Assembly: GCA_004565275.1 (NCBI GenBank)
Contig: SDOX01000096.1
Coordinates: 42,415 to 106,414 of the forward strand
DNA: 64,000 nucleotides
Reading direction: 5' to 3'
Source: Nannochloropsis salina CCMP1776
Taxonomy: Eukaryota; Sar; Eustigmatophyceae; Eustigmatales; Monodopsidaceae
A model generated the notes under the pieces. The model was not told the origin of the DNA, did no database searches, and saw only the letters and a list, made by a program, of their open reading frames with translations. Both the position numbers and the translations under genes were made by a program. This document shows positions 54,698 to 64,000 of the stretch, piece by piece (the stretch's first letter is position 1; each line of letters opens with the position of its first letter).

Positions 54698-56112
54698 CGG
54701 TGTACATCTTCCTCGCCGATTTATGTCGTCTGTGTGTGCTTCTTCCTCACCCCTTAATGTCCCTGCTGGGGGAATGGCTCCCAAAAGAGGTGCAATCTCT
54801 TTTCGACACCTGCCAAGGAGAGAGTGGCGTTATTGAAGCGTGTCATAGACCTGTATGGTGCGCTCATTCGGTACATAAAGGGAATGACGCTCACCTGTCC
54901 ACAAAAATATCACGCTCAGTGGCTGTGATATATTGAAGAAAAATATGAAAGAGACAAAAGGGCCCTCTATATATTAAAGAATTTTGACCTCGTTCCCATC
55001 ACCTGGAGAAAGTGAGGACGGTTTAAATCTGGAAGGTGGGATCACATCATGATAATAAAATTAGACCCCTTACATGGCATTGTGATCCAAGCGTTTATGC
55101 CCACAGGTAAATCTTCTTTTTTCGACTTTTTCCTCTCATCCACATGAGACTTATGCCTGTGTTTCTGTTGCGGCAATTGCTCTTGCTCCTCCTGGGCCCC
55201 GTGTTGCGGGTGGCTGGCACTAGCCGGGGCGGTGGCGGATGTTTCCTCAGGGCTACCAAAAGCGGTAGCAGCACGAGCCGAGAGAGGACTTAGAACACCA
55301 GAATGGGAGAAAGGGCGCTTTTGGCTTTGTTTGCTTTCGTGCGCAACACCTGGCCTCACCATCGTGGCTCTCGTGCGATGCCAAGAGTCTACCTGGAATG
55401 GATAATGTACCGGCTGTGAGACAGTTGAACCTCTGCTAGGCCCTTTTCAGCGATGTTTTTCTAGCGCCTGTGCGACTTCAAGGTTCACACGCACAACGAC
55501 GCGGATAACTACACCGGCGTACAATTTCATGCACCTGATTTGGAGGAAAAGTGAAATGCCTTGAAAAAACGTGCTCCTGACAGCAATATGTACATAAAGC
55601 GTCTGCCAAAGCATTTGAACTGGTGCCCCCGTAATACACGTAGACAGCTAAGAAATGTTCAAATTGGTACATCATGGTGATACTGATTGATAATGCGCCT
55701 TGACAGTACATGGGACCGTAATCCAATCCTTTTCTGTTATATGTTTTCAAAATGTACCTGTGTGCGTCTCAACTTTATCCTCTTGAGTTTGTCAGAGACA
55801 AATCCCGATAGGAGGCACATTCACTAGTTCAGTCGGATCTATCGAAAGAAGTCCACGTATCCTGCATGTGCTATTTCATCTGGTTCAAGGGCTCAACGGA
55901 CAATTGGAAATGTTATGTCTACCTTCTATTTACACATCTTGCGGTTTTACATCTCCCGCCACCACAGTTGTTCCATTTGCTAGCTTATCCGTGTTAAAGA
56001 TCATTTGCTAAGCTCTCGCACCGCAAAGGAGGGGGTTATTCCACTTCACCGCATCATTGAATCCTCTGACAACGCCCACTGCTGCAGTGTACGCTCGAAA
56101 ATCGTCGGTAAA
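54698..56112. other. Unresolved region with coding-like minus-strand fragments
   Basis: It probably holds the 5' part of the L7Ae-family gene (54698-54808). Minus-strand pieces here look exonic. One is an open frame 55042-55395 following a strong acceptor (TTATCCATTCCAG), with VDSWHRTRATMVRPG and a Lys-rich KHRHKSHVDERKKSKKED segment. Short pieces upstream (DKLKRIKLRRTQ before a GTACAT donor near 55758; NGTTVVAGDVKPQDV near 55960) may belong with it. I could not assemble them into one frame, so no gene is called. Confidence 0.35.
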
Positions 56113-56526
56113 ATGTCTGCCGCGAAAATTCCGGCTTTTCTGTCAGCTTCCAGCTTTGCCGTAGTAGGGGCTAGTACAAACCGAGAGAAGTTCGGGAATA
56201 AAGTCCTACGTTGCTATATCCAGCATGGCAAAAGCATTACACCCATCAATCCAAAAGAGAGGATGATTGAAGGCATTGCCGCTCTCGCCAACTTATCCTC
56301 CCTACCGAACCCTACCAATACGGCTGTATCTGTTGTTACACCCCCAATAGTCACCGTCGACATACTCGAAGAGGCAGCAAGACTTGGAATCAAACATATC
56401 TGGCTTCAGCCAGGGTGTGAAAGCCCGGAAGTCATGGCGGCGGCAGCGAGGTTTGGTTTGCTTCCGACGCTGATCAGTGGGGGGCCTTGCGTTTTGGTGG
56501 AGCTTGGCTTTGATGATCATAAATGA
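56113..56526 (+). CDS. CoA-binding domain protein (YccU/CoA_binding family)
   Basis: A single exon of 137 residues from ATG 56113. The Rossmann-type CoA-binding fold is apparent. FAVVGASTNREKFGNKVLR is the nucleotide loop, followed by GKSITPINPKE, and then AVSVVTPPIVTVDILEEAAR. The conserved IKHIWLQPGCESPEVM is the histidine/tryptophan region shared with succinyl-CoA ligase alpha subunits. GGPCVLVELG closes the domain. Standalone members are widespread in bacteria and algae, bind CoA or acyl-CoA, and have no firm enzymatic role. The length matches the family. Confidence 0.9.
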   Translation: MSAAKIPAFLSASSFAVVGASTNREKFGNKVLRCYIQHGKSITPINPKERMIEGIAALANLSSLPNPTNTAVSVVTPPIVTVDILEEAARLGIKHIWLQPGCESPEVMAAAARFGLLPTLISGGPCVLVELGFDDHK

Positions 56527-57130
56527 CTTACATCGGACACAGCGGAAGGCATCTGAAGCCATAAATTAAATAGAGCAGCCTCTGAGTTTTAGTTTTGAGC
56601 TATAGAATCTAGGCATCACAAAGTATTTACCTTCCTCACGAGCCAGCAGGCCCTTGCGTCTGAGCAGAAGACATGCTTCGCCAGGCAGGAGGTTAGAAGT
56701 TCACTATCTGAGGTCGCAAGTAAAGTGACAAACGCGACGATGTTTGTGGGCGAGATTGTGATATATCTCGTGTCGCAAACGACAAGCATGTCAAGAGGAC
56801 TTTGTACGGCAAGATCACAGATTTTGAATGAACACATGATTATAACATTATATTGACTGTTGATACCCACTTCTCGGTGCCCCAAAAGGATGGTTCTCTT
56901 CGTATGCCTTCCTCTGACCAAGTTTTCAAAGTTTTGAAGAACATGTGTGCCTCATTACCTCTTGAATGGCATATAGTTGAATCGTGGATTCAAATAGGTG
57001 TGCCCTTCTTCTTTTGCGTCAAATGCTTCGTAGAGCCAGAAGAAACAAGCACCAAAGCTGTCGCGATGGGCGTTTCCGTCTTTCTGAGCTTTATCACCGT
57101 ATCCCCCCTCACATCTCAGGTGAATTTATC
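56527..57130. other. Intergenic region
   Basis: Lies between two plus-strand genes. Open frames near 56853-57120 run into the next gene's start and could be a 5' UTR or a missed first exon of the membrane-repeat protein. No motif is seen. Confidence 0.4.
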
Positions 57131-58201
57131 ATGAGCACGCTACTTGATGGTCAATGTGCATCGGGTCTAGAAGTGTTATGGGTGGCTATGCACGGTTTCG
57201 TCTTCACCTTTGTCTTGGTGACGGCGGGGATGGATCTATTGAACGCTGCTGCCATGACGGCTCTAGTTGCTGGCGGTGGCACGTACTTGGTGGTCCTTTC
57301 GAAGATAGGAGCGCACAGTATGGTGTACGAATGGCTACCGCTTGTCGTTACCGTTGTCGCCGTAAGTCTCCTGTCGATGGGAGGTGCAAGGTATGCCAAG
57401 GGGCAGGTTTTCGCGCCGCCACGCACTACCTCCGGGACAGGCCCTGTCCTCTTTCTCTCCGTGCTAGGAGGCTATGTCCTGGCGACTTTCCAAACACAGG
57501 CCCTGCGGGCATCGGGATTAGAGGATTGGATGCCTCTCATGGCCATAGGGGTCGTTTGCGCTTTGATGGCTTACGGGGGCGTGCGCTACGCCCGAAACGA
57601 GGACTTCCTCCCCACGTCACTAACAAGGGGCTCAGGGCCTCGGATCTCACTCATGGCCCTGGGTCTTTTTGTTGGAACCTCCTTTCTGAGGAAGCTGGAG
57701 GGGTACAAAGGCACGTGGGGTAGCTGGCTGGCATTGGGGGGAGCAGCAGCGGGCTCGGCGCTGCTGGCTTCCGGCGGTGCTCGCTACTCCCTAGGCGGAA
57801 GCTTTCTGCCCGGGACAGTGGCCTCCGGGCCTGCGCCCGTGGCAGTAATGGCGTTGCTGGGAGCACTCGTTTACACTGGTTTCGTGGAGCGGCTGAGTTT
57901 GCGAGCCTCCGGACAGGGTACGGAGCAGTGGTGGCCGCTGGCGGGCGTAGTTTTGGGCGTGGGGGCCCTATCGCATGCCGGGGCCAGGATGGAGGCGGAC
58001 AGGCCTACGCTGCCGACGGGCCTCAAGGAGGAGTGGACCTCGCCCCTGGCCATGCTAGGCTTGGCTCTTTACTCGGCGCTAGCTCTGCACGCTGTGGAGG
58101 ATGCTAAGGGCGGCCTGACAATGTGGTTGAATGTGGCGGGCGCTGCGTCCTTGGCGGGGGGGGTGGCGCTCGTCGGGAAGAGAAAGCTGGCGCCAGTCTG
58201 A
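57131..58201 (+). CDS. Multi-pass membrane protein made of ~68-residue two-helix repeats
   Basis: A 356-residue protein of at least ten hydrophobic segments arranged as tandem repeats of about 65-70 residues. Each unit ends with a hallmark loop: GGARYAKGQVFAPP, GGVRYARNEDFLPT, GGARYSLGGSFLPG, and the diverged AGARMEADRPTLPT. The small-residue helices (GGGTYLVVL, LGGAAAGSALLASGG) resemble TMEM14/UPF0136 hairpins, which are normally a single four-helix protein. Relationship to that family is a guess. If right, this would be an internally multiplied version. TMEM14 relatives (FAX proteins) export fatty acids from plastids. No plastid signal was found at this start, but the frame is open upstream. 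Confidence 0.75.
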   Translation: MSTLLDGQCASGLEVLWVAMHGFVFTFVLVTAGMDLLNAAAMTALVAGGGTYLVVLSKIGAHSMVYEWLPLVVTVVAVSLLSMGGARYAKGQVFAPPRTTSGTGPVLFLSVLGGYVLATFQTQALRASGLEDWMPLMAIGVVCALMAYGGVRYARNEDFLPTSLTRGSGPRISLMALGLFVGTSFLRKLEGYKGTWGSWLALGGAAAGSALLASGGARYSLGGSFLPGTVASGPAPVAVMALLGALVYTGFVERLSLRASGQGTEQWWPLAGVVLGVGALSHAGARMEADRPTLPTGLKEEWTSPLAMLGLALYSALALHAVEDAKGGLTMWLNVAGAASLAGGVALVGKRKLAPV

Positions 58202-58524
58202 GCTGCTAAGGTGGTCGGGCTAACGTGTCGACTGTAGGTATGTGTAAGTCTGAGCGGAGAAGAGGGGACGGTATTGCGTGTCCACTGTTTGTACTAGAAA
58301 GGGAATTGAGGAGTCTGGGGAGAGAATCGTGCTAGCGGAGTTACAGCACCACCCGGACACAGCAAGACGAGATGAGAGGGATAAAACATATATTTTTAAA
58401 AACAAGGTTACCTCTTTCCTGAGACATGGTACGTGATAAAAAAAATCGAATGAGTTGGCGGTCGACATCTGACGTTTTTGATACTGTCTATCGCAATTCC
58501 CTCGCCCCTACCACGCAAGAAGAA
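58202..58524. other. Convergent intergenic region
   Basis: Lies between the membrane-repeat gene and the methyltransferase-like gene. Nothing recognised. Confidence 0.45.
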
Positions 58525-59640
58525 CTATCCCTTAACATTTGTCAGCATCAGCCTTTTCATCTTCTTCCGGCGCTTGTTGCTGGGCCGCTTCCAGGAAGGT
58601 GCGGCTCCCGTGCTCCGCAGATCCTCAACCGTAAGGACCAGCCGCCAGGGGAGGGAGTGCTGTTGCTGCGCCGCCTGCAAGCGCGAGACTACGCAGCCAA
58701 TGTCTCTTCTAGGTATTGGTCCAGGATTGCAAACCCATATAGAAAAAAAGGGCGACGACATATGTCCCGTACCCTCGGGGTGTTGGTACTCATACTTGGC
58801 GTGGGGGACGAGGTAGAAGGGCTGCCTATCCTGGGGGAGGGGCCTGATAGCGTCCAGATAGTAGCTCTTGTTCGCCACGTAATTGGGTAGAAGGAGACAC
58901 CATGGCTTATCAGAGCCAAGGCAAAAACGTAGGATTTTCTCTTTGTGGTTGTCCGAGTAGGGGGGGTTGGTGACCAAGACGTCGTAGCTCGGCACTGTGC
59001 CGGCAGCGACGTCGGCATAAAAGTCCCGCATTTTGTTGGTAACCCGTGGGAAGCCTAGACTCTTCAACAGATTTACTACCGCACCCTGACAATAGTAGGG
59101 GTCGTAAATATGGAGAGACGTCTTGTCCCTACGTAGAGCTCGGCGGAGCCACTGCAGAAAAGGTTCCAGGTCTTCGTAGGCTCGCAGCGGGCTTTCGAAA
59201 TGGTCGGCGTAATCAGTGGGGAAGGGATAGCTTGGAAGAGAGGCTTGGGTCTTCTTTGGCTGAATTCTCGCAGTCAATGTTGAAGTCGTCGACTTGAACT
59301 TTCTATTTCTTGAAGGCTCTGAAGGCTGAAAGAGGGAAGGGGGCCGGGGAGAGGAGAGCCGCCGCTTTGAGGCAGACGCTTGGCCGAGTTGTTGCCTGGC
59401 GACGTGGTACTTGCCAATAAGAGAGGGTGCGATGGCGTCTGATGCTGGAGGCAAGGTGAAAGAAGAGGAAAATTTTCCATGCTCATGGTACGCTTGCCCC
59501 TCGGCAGTGGCGGTGCTCCCGCTGGTCGGTGGAGTATCGAATTTTTGGTTTTTACGGGGCCACTCTGCCTCCTGAGTCGATGGCGACGGAGAGGAGCGTC
59601 TTCGCTTTCGTTTTTGATCACGCCGTTGCTTTTCTACCAT
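58525..59640 (-). CDS. NPPY-motif methyltransferase-like protein
   Basis: A single exon of 371 residues. The N-terminal 145 residues are basic and Ser-rich (KRKRRRSSPSPS), consistent with nuclear location. The core reads DPYYCQGAVVNLLKSLGFP, then YDVLVTNPPYSDNHKEKIL. NPPY is the catalytic motif IV of N6-adenine (DNA or RNA) and N5-glutamine methyltransferases. CLLLPNYVANKSYYL and PFYLVPHAKYEYQHPEG follow. A classical SAM-binding FxGxG loop is not obvious. The segment just before (IYDPYYCQGAVV) may take its place, as in the minimal algal proteins of this kind. The substrate is unknown. The C-terminus is Lys/Arg-rich. Confidence 0.7.
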   Translation of the reverse strand: MVEKQRRDQKRKRRRSSPSPSTQEAEWPRKNQKFDTPPTSGSTATAEGQAYHEHGKFSSSFTLPPASDAIAPSLIGKYHVARQQLGQASASKRRLSSPRPPSLFQPSEPSRNRKFKSTTSTLTARIQPKKTQASLPSYPFPTDYADHFESPLRAYEDLEPFLQWLRRALRRDKTSLHIYDPYYCQGAVVNLLKSLGFPRVTNKMRDFYADVAAGTVPSYDVLVTNPPYSDNHKEKILRFCLGSDKPWCLLLPNYVANKSYYLDAIRPLPQDRQPFYLVPHAKYEYQHPEGTGHMSSPFFSIWVCNPGPIPRRDIGCVVSRLQAAQQQHSLPWRLVLTVEDLRSTGAAPSWKRPSNKRRKKMKRLMLTNVKG

Positions 59641-60119
59641 GAGCCTGTAGATAGGGACAATGGAAAAAGATTGTTTAGGAGCGTCACAAAGCCAGCGACG
59701 AACGATTTGATGCTTCCCTTCCAGTTAGCGAAGTCCGGCACGCTTTCGCGGAGGCTCGGACGGCGCGTACCTTCCCAAGCCTCCCCCGGAAAAACTCATG
59801 AGTCAACCCCAGGCTGTAAGCATCCCGCACAAACACGTAAATTACTAAATTTCCAGATTAGAAAGGAGACTTTAACGCCACTTTCATATAGTCGCCGTAA
59901 CTGCGTAGATGTATGAGCACACAATCTCAGAAGTTGAGGAGGAATTACGTTCCCGAACCTCCTTCTCTTCCCTTCCCCCGGAGTACTTTAACCAATGATA
60001 CAGTAGACACGCATGTCGAAATATTCATTATAGATTTATATATGAAATAGATTATGTTTTCGGGAAAAAAAATAAGTGATATTGACTCATGAAAATCCAA
60101 AAATGGTAGGGCGAAGAGC
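59641..60119. promoter_or_regulatory. Divergent promoter region
   Basis: About 480 bp between the methyltransferase-like gene and the CCCH zinc-finger gene. AT-rich near 60000-60070. Confidence 0.4.
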
Positions 60120-62072
60120 ATGGACACGAAGGGCAGCCCCTACGGCCCCCACCACCCGCAACAGCAAGAGCTGGGATCAGACAAACGCTCTCTAGCACGA
60201 AGGACCAAAAAGTGTTCTGTTCAAAGTTGCAAACGTGTCGATGCTTTTTCGGAATCCTCACCTTTGTATTGGAACGTCTATAAAAGCAAGCCGCCGCATC
60301 TGCCGCACACCCCGTCTCCTTGGGCCTCGCTGTCGTCGACCTTGTCCTCGAATAGTCACAGCAATGCTCGAGAAATGAGTGGATCAATTTCCAATAATGG
60401 TTCAATGGGCAGTGCTACGAAGAGTAAGGCCGGCCGCTCAGCGTCCAACGTGTCTCCCTCGCCAACGTCAATTATTGAGAGCCATCGCAAGGTCAGTTAT
60501 GTCAGGACGCTTGCTTTCAATAACTCTGTGAGCCAAACTTACATATACTTCTCACGCGCAGTCTGCACGCGCACTACATTTTTATAACCCCAGACAGAAA
60601 TGTGTCGCAATTACCCACGCTGTCCTTACGGCGCCTCCTGTGCCTTCGCTCACTCCCAATCGGAACTTCGACGCCTGACTCTCGAGGAGATGGAAGAGTC
60701 TGGGCGCATTCCAAACAAAGGAAAATTCCGCGTTTTCCCGTGCCTGACGTGGGTAATGACAGGCGCGTGCCCCTACCGCGATCGCTGTGTTTTCATTCAC
60801 GATCCGCGCGTACGTGGGGAGCAGGAGGCATATCTTTTTGCAACGCCTGGGTCCAACAACGCGCATCTTTCCAGCAAAAATACTCCGCTTTGGTGGCCTG
60901 ATTTCCCTTCCTCTAACATTTCTTCAGCTTCTGGGCCCACTCCTCCCTCCATGCCCTCATCTGCATGCTCGTCGTCTCTGAACACTCCTTCTCCTTACTC
61001 CTCTACAGCACCCTTGTACGGAGCCTCAGCCACTCAATACGAGGTCATAAGCCGGGACGGTGGGCCCACATATTTTGAAAAGACGGTGAAACATATCTGG
61101 GAGAGCTACCGGTGTGTTATGACGAACCTGCCCTCACTTGGCAACGAGTCTTGTGCGTCCCTTTATGGGGACCATGCCGAGCAAGAATGCAAGGAGGATA
61201 AGAATTGTGAAGCTTCGATTCGACGTTTGGTTATCTTCGAGACCATATCTTTGCTCCGACAGCAGCACGAATTCAAGCAATGTCCACCTACAGAATCGTC
61301 TTGGGCACGAAATTTCAAGCCATTGGCGCAGGCACTCAATGTAGCCGGTAAGTCTCGGTTCGCTCTGCCTCCGTGGCTCACTCACATTCCTTAATTTCCT
61401 GCTTTTGGCCCTCATTTTATTCACTGTACCCGTCATGACCTCGTACAAGCAGGCGAACCTTGTTGCGTACCTTGTACCGGCTTTGCCAATAATGCGACAG
61501 GCAACAAAAAAGCCCTTCACCTTAAATCGGATGATAACACAGCCAGAACGACTGCTCATGTTCTATTTCTCAGTGAAGGTGCTCCATCGTATGTTGATCA
61601 CTCTAGGGGATACTCCTGTGCTAATGCGGTGGTAGCCTCGCTTCCGGCATTCAGTGTACCTTTTTTGCCTTCTTTTTCCCGCCACGATGATTGCAACGGC
61701 CACAATAGCACAACAGCCACATCTCTACACTTTGCATCCTCTCCTAGTGGCTTCTCAAGTTCACATCCCCCTTCATTTTCTTATCCTCCCTCGTCGCCCT
61801 CAGACAACACCTTCTCACGCCGCAAAGAACAAACAAGCAGCGGCCTTTGGCCCCCTTCTCCTGCCACCACCTCAGAGCTCTTCTCCCCGGCACTCAGTCA
61901 TGAGTCTGCCGCGTTTTCGCCTGCTTTTCCAAATCTCACCCCTTCATTTGCGCCACTGCCTTTTTCCGCCCGTTTTTCTCCACCTTTTGCTCTCACCTCG
62001 GGCGAGCAAAATATGCAAGAACAAGAGTACAAAGTACCGAGGCTACTGCGGGCTGAAACAATTGAGAATTGA
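60120..62072 (+). CDS. Tandem CCCH zinc-finger protein
   Basis: Exons 60120-60491, 60594-61347 and 61453-62072 give 581 residues in phase. Exon 2 opens with TEMCRNYPRCPYGASCAFAH, a C-x5-C-x5-C-x3-H finger preceded by the K-T-E-x-C lead-in of TIS11-type RNA-binding proteins. A second finger follows, CLTWVMTGACPYRDRCVFIH (C-x8-C-x5-C-x3-H). The spacing of ~37 residues between fingers exceeds the 18 of TTP. Such proteins bind AU-rich or similar elements in mRNA 3' UTRs to control decay. Downstream is a helical segment (KNCEASIRRLVIFETISLLR) and a long Ser/Pro-rich tail (exon 3). The start at 60120 is the first in-frame ATG after an open stretch and is plausible, not proven. Confidence 0.85.
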
Positions 62073-62840
62073 ACACATTCTTATAGATCCGATGACGAAA
62101 CGAATTAATGGACATATGTATACTATACGCTACAAGTAAGCTTGTAACTGCATCAGTACTGGAATGATATTGGATAGTACTGGTGAATCGGAGAAACTCT
62201 AAAGTGAGATAGCGAGGAAAAGGTGGAGTAGTACCATAACTATAAATACAAAGATAAAGATAGGGGTGCATTTTTCTATTGTGGGGTGGAGTATGAGCTA
62301 TCACAAGTCACGTAAAAATGACAGCGTGTAGAGTATGTTCTATGAATGTTCTGCTCGAGGGTTCCACGAAATCTTGAGAATGTCGACGCAAGACTTAAGC
62401 GAAAGAGACATTGACATTGGATTATATGCGTACTGTTAGACGCATAATGCGCCTTAAAGCCTAGAGAATTCCTTTCCGAAGGAATATGGAAGCTTTATCT
62501 TGATGCCCGTGCCTGCCTGGGAGATGCAAGCCGTGACCTCACGCCGTCGCCCACGTCGCTTCTTTTCTTCAACAGCACGCACGTTCTCCTGGGAACGGGA
62601 ACACCGCACAGGCGTTTGGAACCCTGCAAGATTCCCCCTTAACCAAGTCAAAACGGCTCCATAGAACTCTCCCATTCATCATTGATCTCATATTCCCCCC
62701 ACAATTCAAAGGATACAGACTCTTTTGTCGCTCTAGCTAATTTACACTGACCGAGAGGTATTCTCCACCGGCAGCGCCACTGATCCCTCGTGCAGCAACA
62801 GAAAGCAGTTCCACCGCGATCGAGAAATCGGTGTATCAAT
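62073..62840. other. Intergenic region
   Basis: AT-rich 3' flank of the CCCH gene (62073-62450), then the promoter of the next gene. Minus-strand open frames (62454-62902) show no recognisable motif. Confidence 0.45.
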
Positions 62841-63809
62841 ATGAAGGATTTGAGGACCTCCTTGTCAGTCGCGCTGATGACCGCTCTCATTTCAACAAGC
62901 ATATCACCGGAGGCCAGTGCTTTCCTTTATCTTTCGTCTTCATGTCCACTGTCGTCACTTCCACAAACTTCATGTCAGAGGAGCAAGACGAGGTTTGCAG
63001 ACAAGAGCAGAAATTTTGGAAGAAGTGTCTTGAATATGGTTGCTGCCGCCTCTTCTTCGAACAGGAAAAAGAATAATAGTAGCGGACTGCGCGGTAACGT
63101 TTTACGCAGTAGCAGCGGCGCACGAAAACTCAACGACACAACAGCTCCCGCGTCAGGTGCTGCTTTTGATCCACACAATCCTTTCTTCACATCAGAGTTT
63201 GGCGAGCAAGAGCTTGAAGATAATTCTGCAACGCCACCTGAGACCGAGGCTGAGCGAGAGAAGCGCCTACAAGAAGAGGATGAGTGGCTTTTGAATTTCA
63301 GTCGGGATGACCCCGATTCCCACACAGAGACCTTTTCCGACCCCAAGGAGCGGCAATCCCGAGCTCGCGCCACGAAGGACAGGTATGACTTCACCTGCTT
63401 GACCGTGGAGGAAGTGGCTCGGTCGTATCAAGTGCCCATCTCCTGGGTCGGCGACGCCCTGTGCAACTTTGGGGTTGTGCCACCTATTCAGTGGACGGCG
63501 CGCATAGGCGACGTGATCGATGGGGACCAGGCCTTCGCGCTGCTTGAGGCAATGCATGGATGGGATCATGCGATCATGTTTGATATGTACACGTGGGACA
63601 GCTTGCGGGAGCTAGCCGCTTCTCACGAGATTCCCATTGCCAAGGTCTTGCAAGTTTGCGACGAGGAGGGGTTTGCCCTGCCATTTGGCTTGCGGAGTCA
63701 CCTGCGGGTTGAGCAGTACGCTCGGCTCATGCGGCGCCTGGGTATGGCACAAGAGCTCACAGATCACATCAGAGAGGCGCACCCGGACCCTGACTATCCC
63801 TCTACGTAA
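62841..63809 (+). CDS. Plastid-targeted conserved unknown protein
   Basis: A single exon of 322 residues. The N-terminus is a signal peptide (LSVALMTALISTSI) ending EASA|FLYLSS, a textbook ASAF-type plastid import motif, followed by a Ser/Arg-rich transit region. After an acidic linker (ETEAEREKRLQEEDEWLLNF) comes a compact helical domain repeated twice in outline. The first half is YDFTCLTVEEVARSYQVPIS with WVGDALCNFGVVPPI. The second is WDSLRELAASHEIPIAKVLQ with VCDEEGFALPFGLRSHL. The repeat of a helix-turn-helix-like 'L.E.A..Y.IPI..V...C...G...P' module suggests nucleic-acid or protein binding. No family name can be given. Confidence 0.7.
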   Translation: MKDLRTSLSVALMTALISTSISPEASAFLYLSSSCPLSSLPQTSCQRSKTRFADKSRNFGRSVLNMVAAASSSNRKKNNSSGLRGNVLRSSSGARKLNDTTAPASGAAFDPHNPFFTSEFGEQELEDNSATPPETEAEREKRLQEEDEWLLNFSRDDPDSHTETFSDPKERQSRARATKDRYDFTCLTVEEVARSYQVPISWVGDALCNFGVVPPIQWTARIGDVIDGDQAFALLEAMHGWDHAIMFDMYTWDSLRELAASHEIPIAKVLQVCDEEGFALPFGLRSHLRVEQYARLMRRLGMAQELTDHIREAHPDPDYPST

Positions 63810-64000
63810 GGGCAATGGGGGTAGGCGTGCCTGATGGAGGGGTTTTGACTGTAGGAGCCAGCAGGCGGTCGAGAACGGAGACTTGGGCGGGAAATGTGAT
63901 GAATGAATTACAAGACCCATGGAGGCGGACCTCGAGTTGCAGGACGCGCTTTGTTTGCTTCACAGATCTGAGAAATTAGTCCAGAGGACGTAACGTTACG
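63810..64000. other. 3' flank at window edge
   Basis: About 190 bp after the stop codon of the plastid unknown. No feature recognised. Confidence 0.5.

Noticed and set aside
1-64000. tRNA, rRNA, transposons and retroelements
   Set aside because: I scanned for T-loop (GTTCRA) contexts and for reverse-transcriptase or transposase motifs by eye and found none convincing. A tRNAscan or RepeatMasker run would be decisive.

Overview
This window looks like nuclear DNA of a photosynthetic stramenopile, most likely a eustigmatophyte alga of the Nannochloropsis/Microchloropsis type. Genes are closely packed, GC-rich and carry few short GT-AG introns. Several proteins begin with a signal peptide whose predicted cleavage site is followed by phenylalanine (…A|F), the plastid-import signature of red-plastid algae. 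(GGGA)n/(TCCC)n tracts are abundant in introns. One gene is a receptor-phosphatase fusion of the kind known from oomycetes. The organism assignment is inference. Exon models were built by hand from splice consensus, reading phase and protein continuity; in nearly every multi-exon model the phases agree and the total length is divisible by three.

Layout: 0-6.5 kb holds the end of an Xaa-Pro aminopeptidase, an OXLD1-like protein (minus strand) and a 12-exon ABCB half-transporter. 6.9-11.1 kb (minus) is a seven-transmembrane receptor joined by clean splicing to an inositol-polyphosphate 5-phosphatase domain whose key acidic and amide residues are replaced. 11.6-16.4 kb holds a CGL160/AtpI-like membrane protein fused to a guanylate-kinase domain, and a P-loop GTPase (minus). 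17-28 kb is mostly lineage-specific: a hypothetical protein, a long coiled-coil protein, a protein with five 43-residue repeats, a LYR protein and an F-box protein interrupted by a 100-N gap. 28-36 kb holds an ER-type DnaJ protein, a lysophospholipid acyltransferase-like protein, a plastid fibrillin and a plastid riboflavin synthase. 36-49 kb holds a PPPDE-PUL protein, a SET protein, a PPR protein, an RBM42 homologue, an inositol-pentakisphosphate 2-kinase and a short-chain dehydrogenase. 49-64 kb holds the ubiquitin-activating enzyme E1, an L7Ae-family protein, a CoA-binding protein, a repetitive multi-membrane-pass protein, an NPPY methyltransferase-like protein, a tandem CCCH zinc-finger protein and a plastid-targeted unknown.

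Common themes are inferred from content, not from operons, since genes face both ways. Plastid functions include riboflavin synthesis, fibrillin and a CF0-assembly-factor relative. Inositol phosphate functions include the 5-phosphatase-domain receptor and the InsP5 2-kinase. The ubiquitin/SUMO system is represented by E1, PPPDE-PUL and F-box proteins. Three reading frames break inside long G/C homopolymers, and the only assembly gap also lies in a C-run, so these breaks are most simply sequence errors. No tRNA, rRNA, CRISPR array, retroelement or DNA transposon was recognised.
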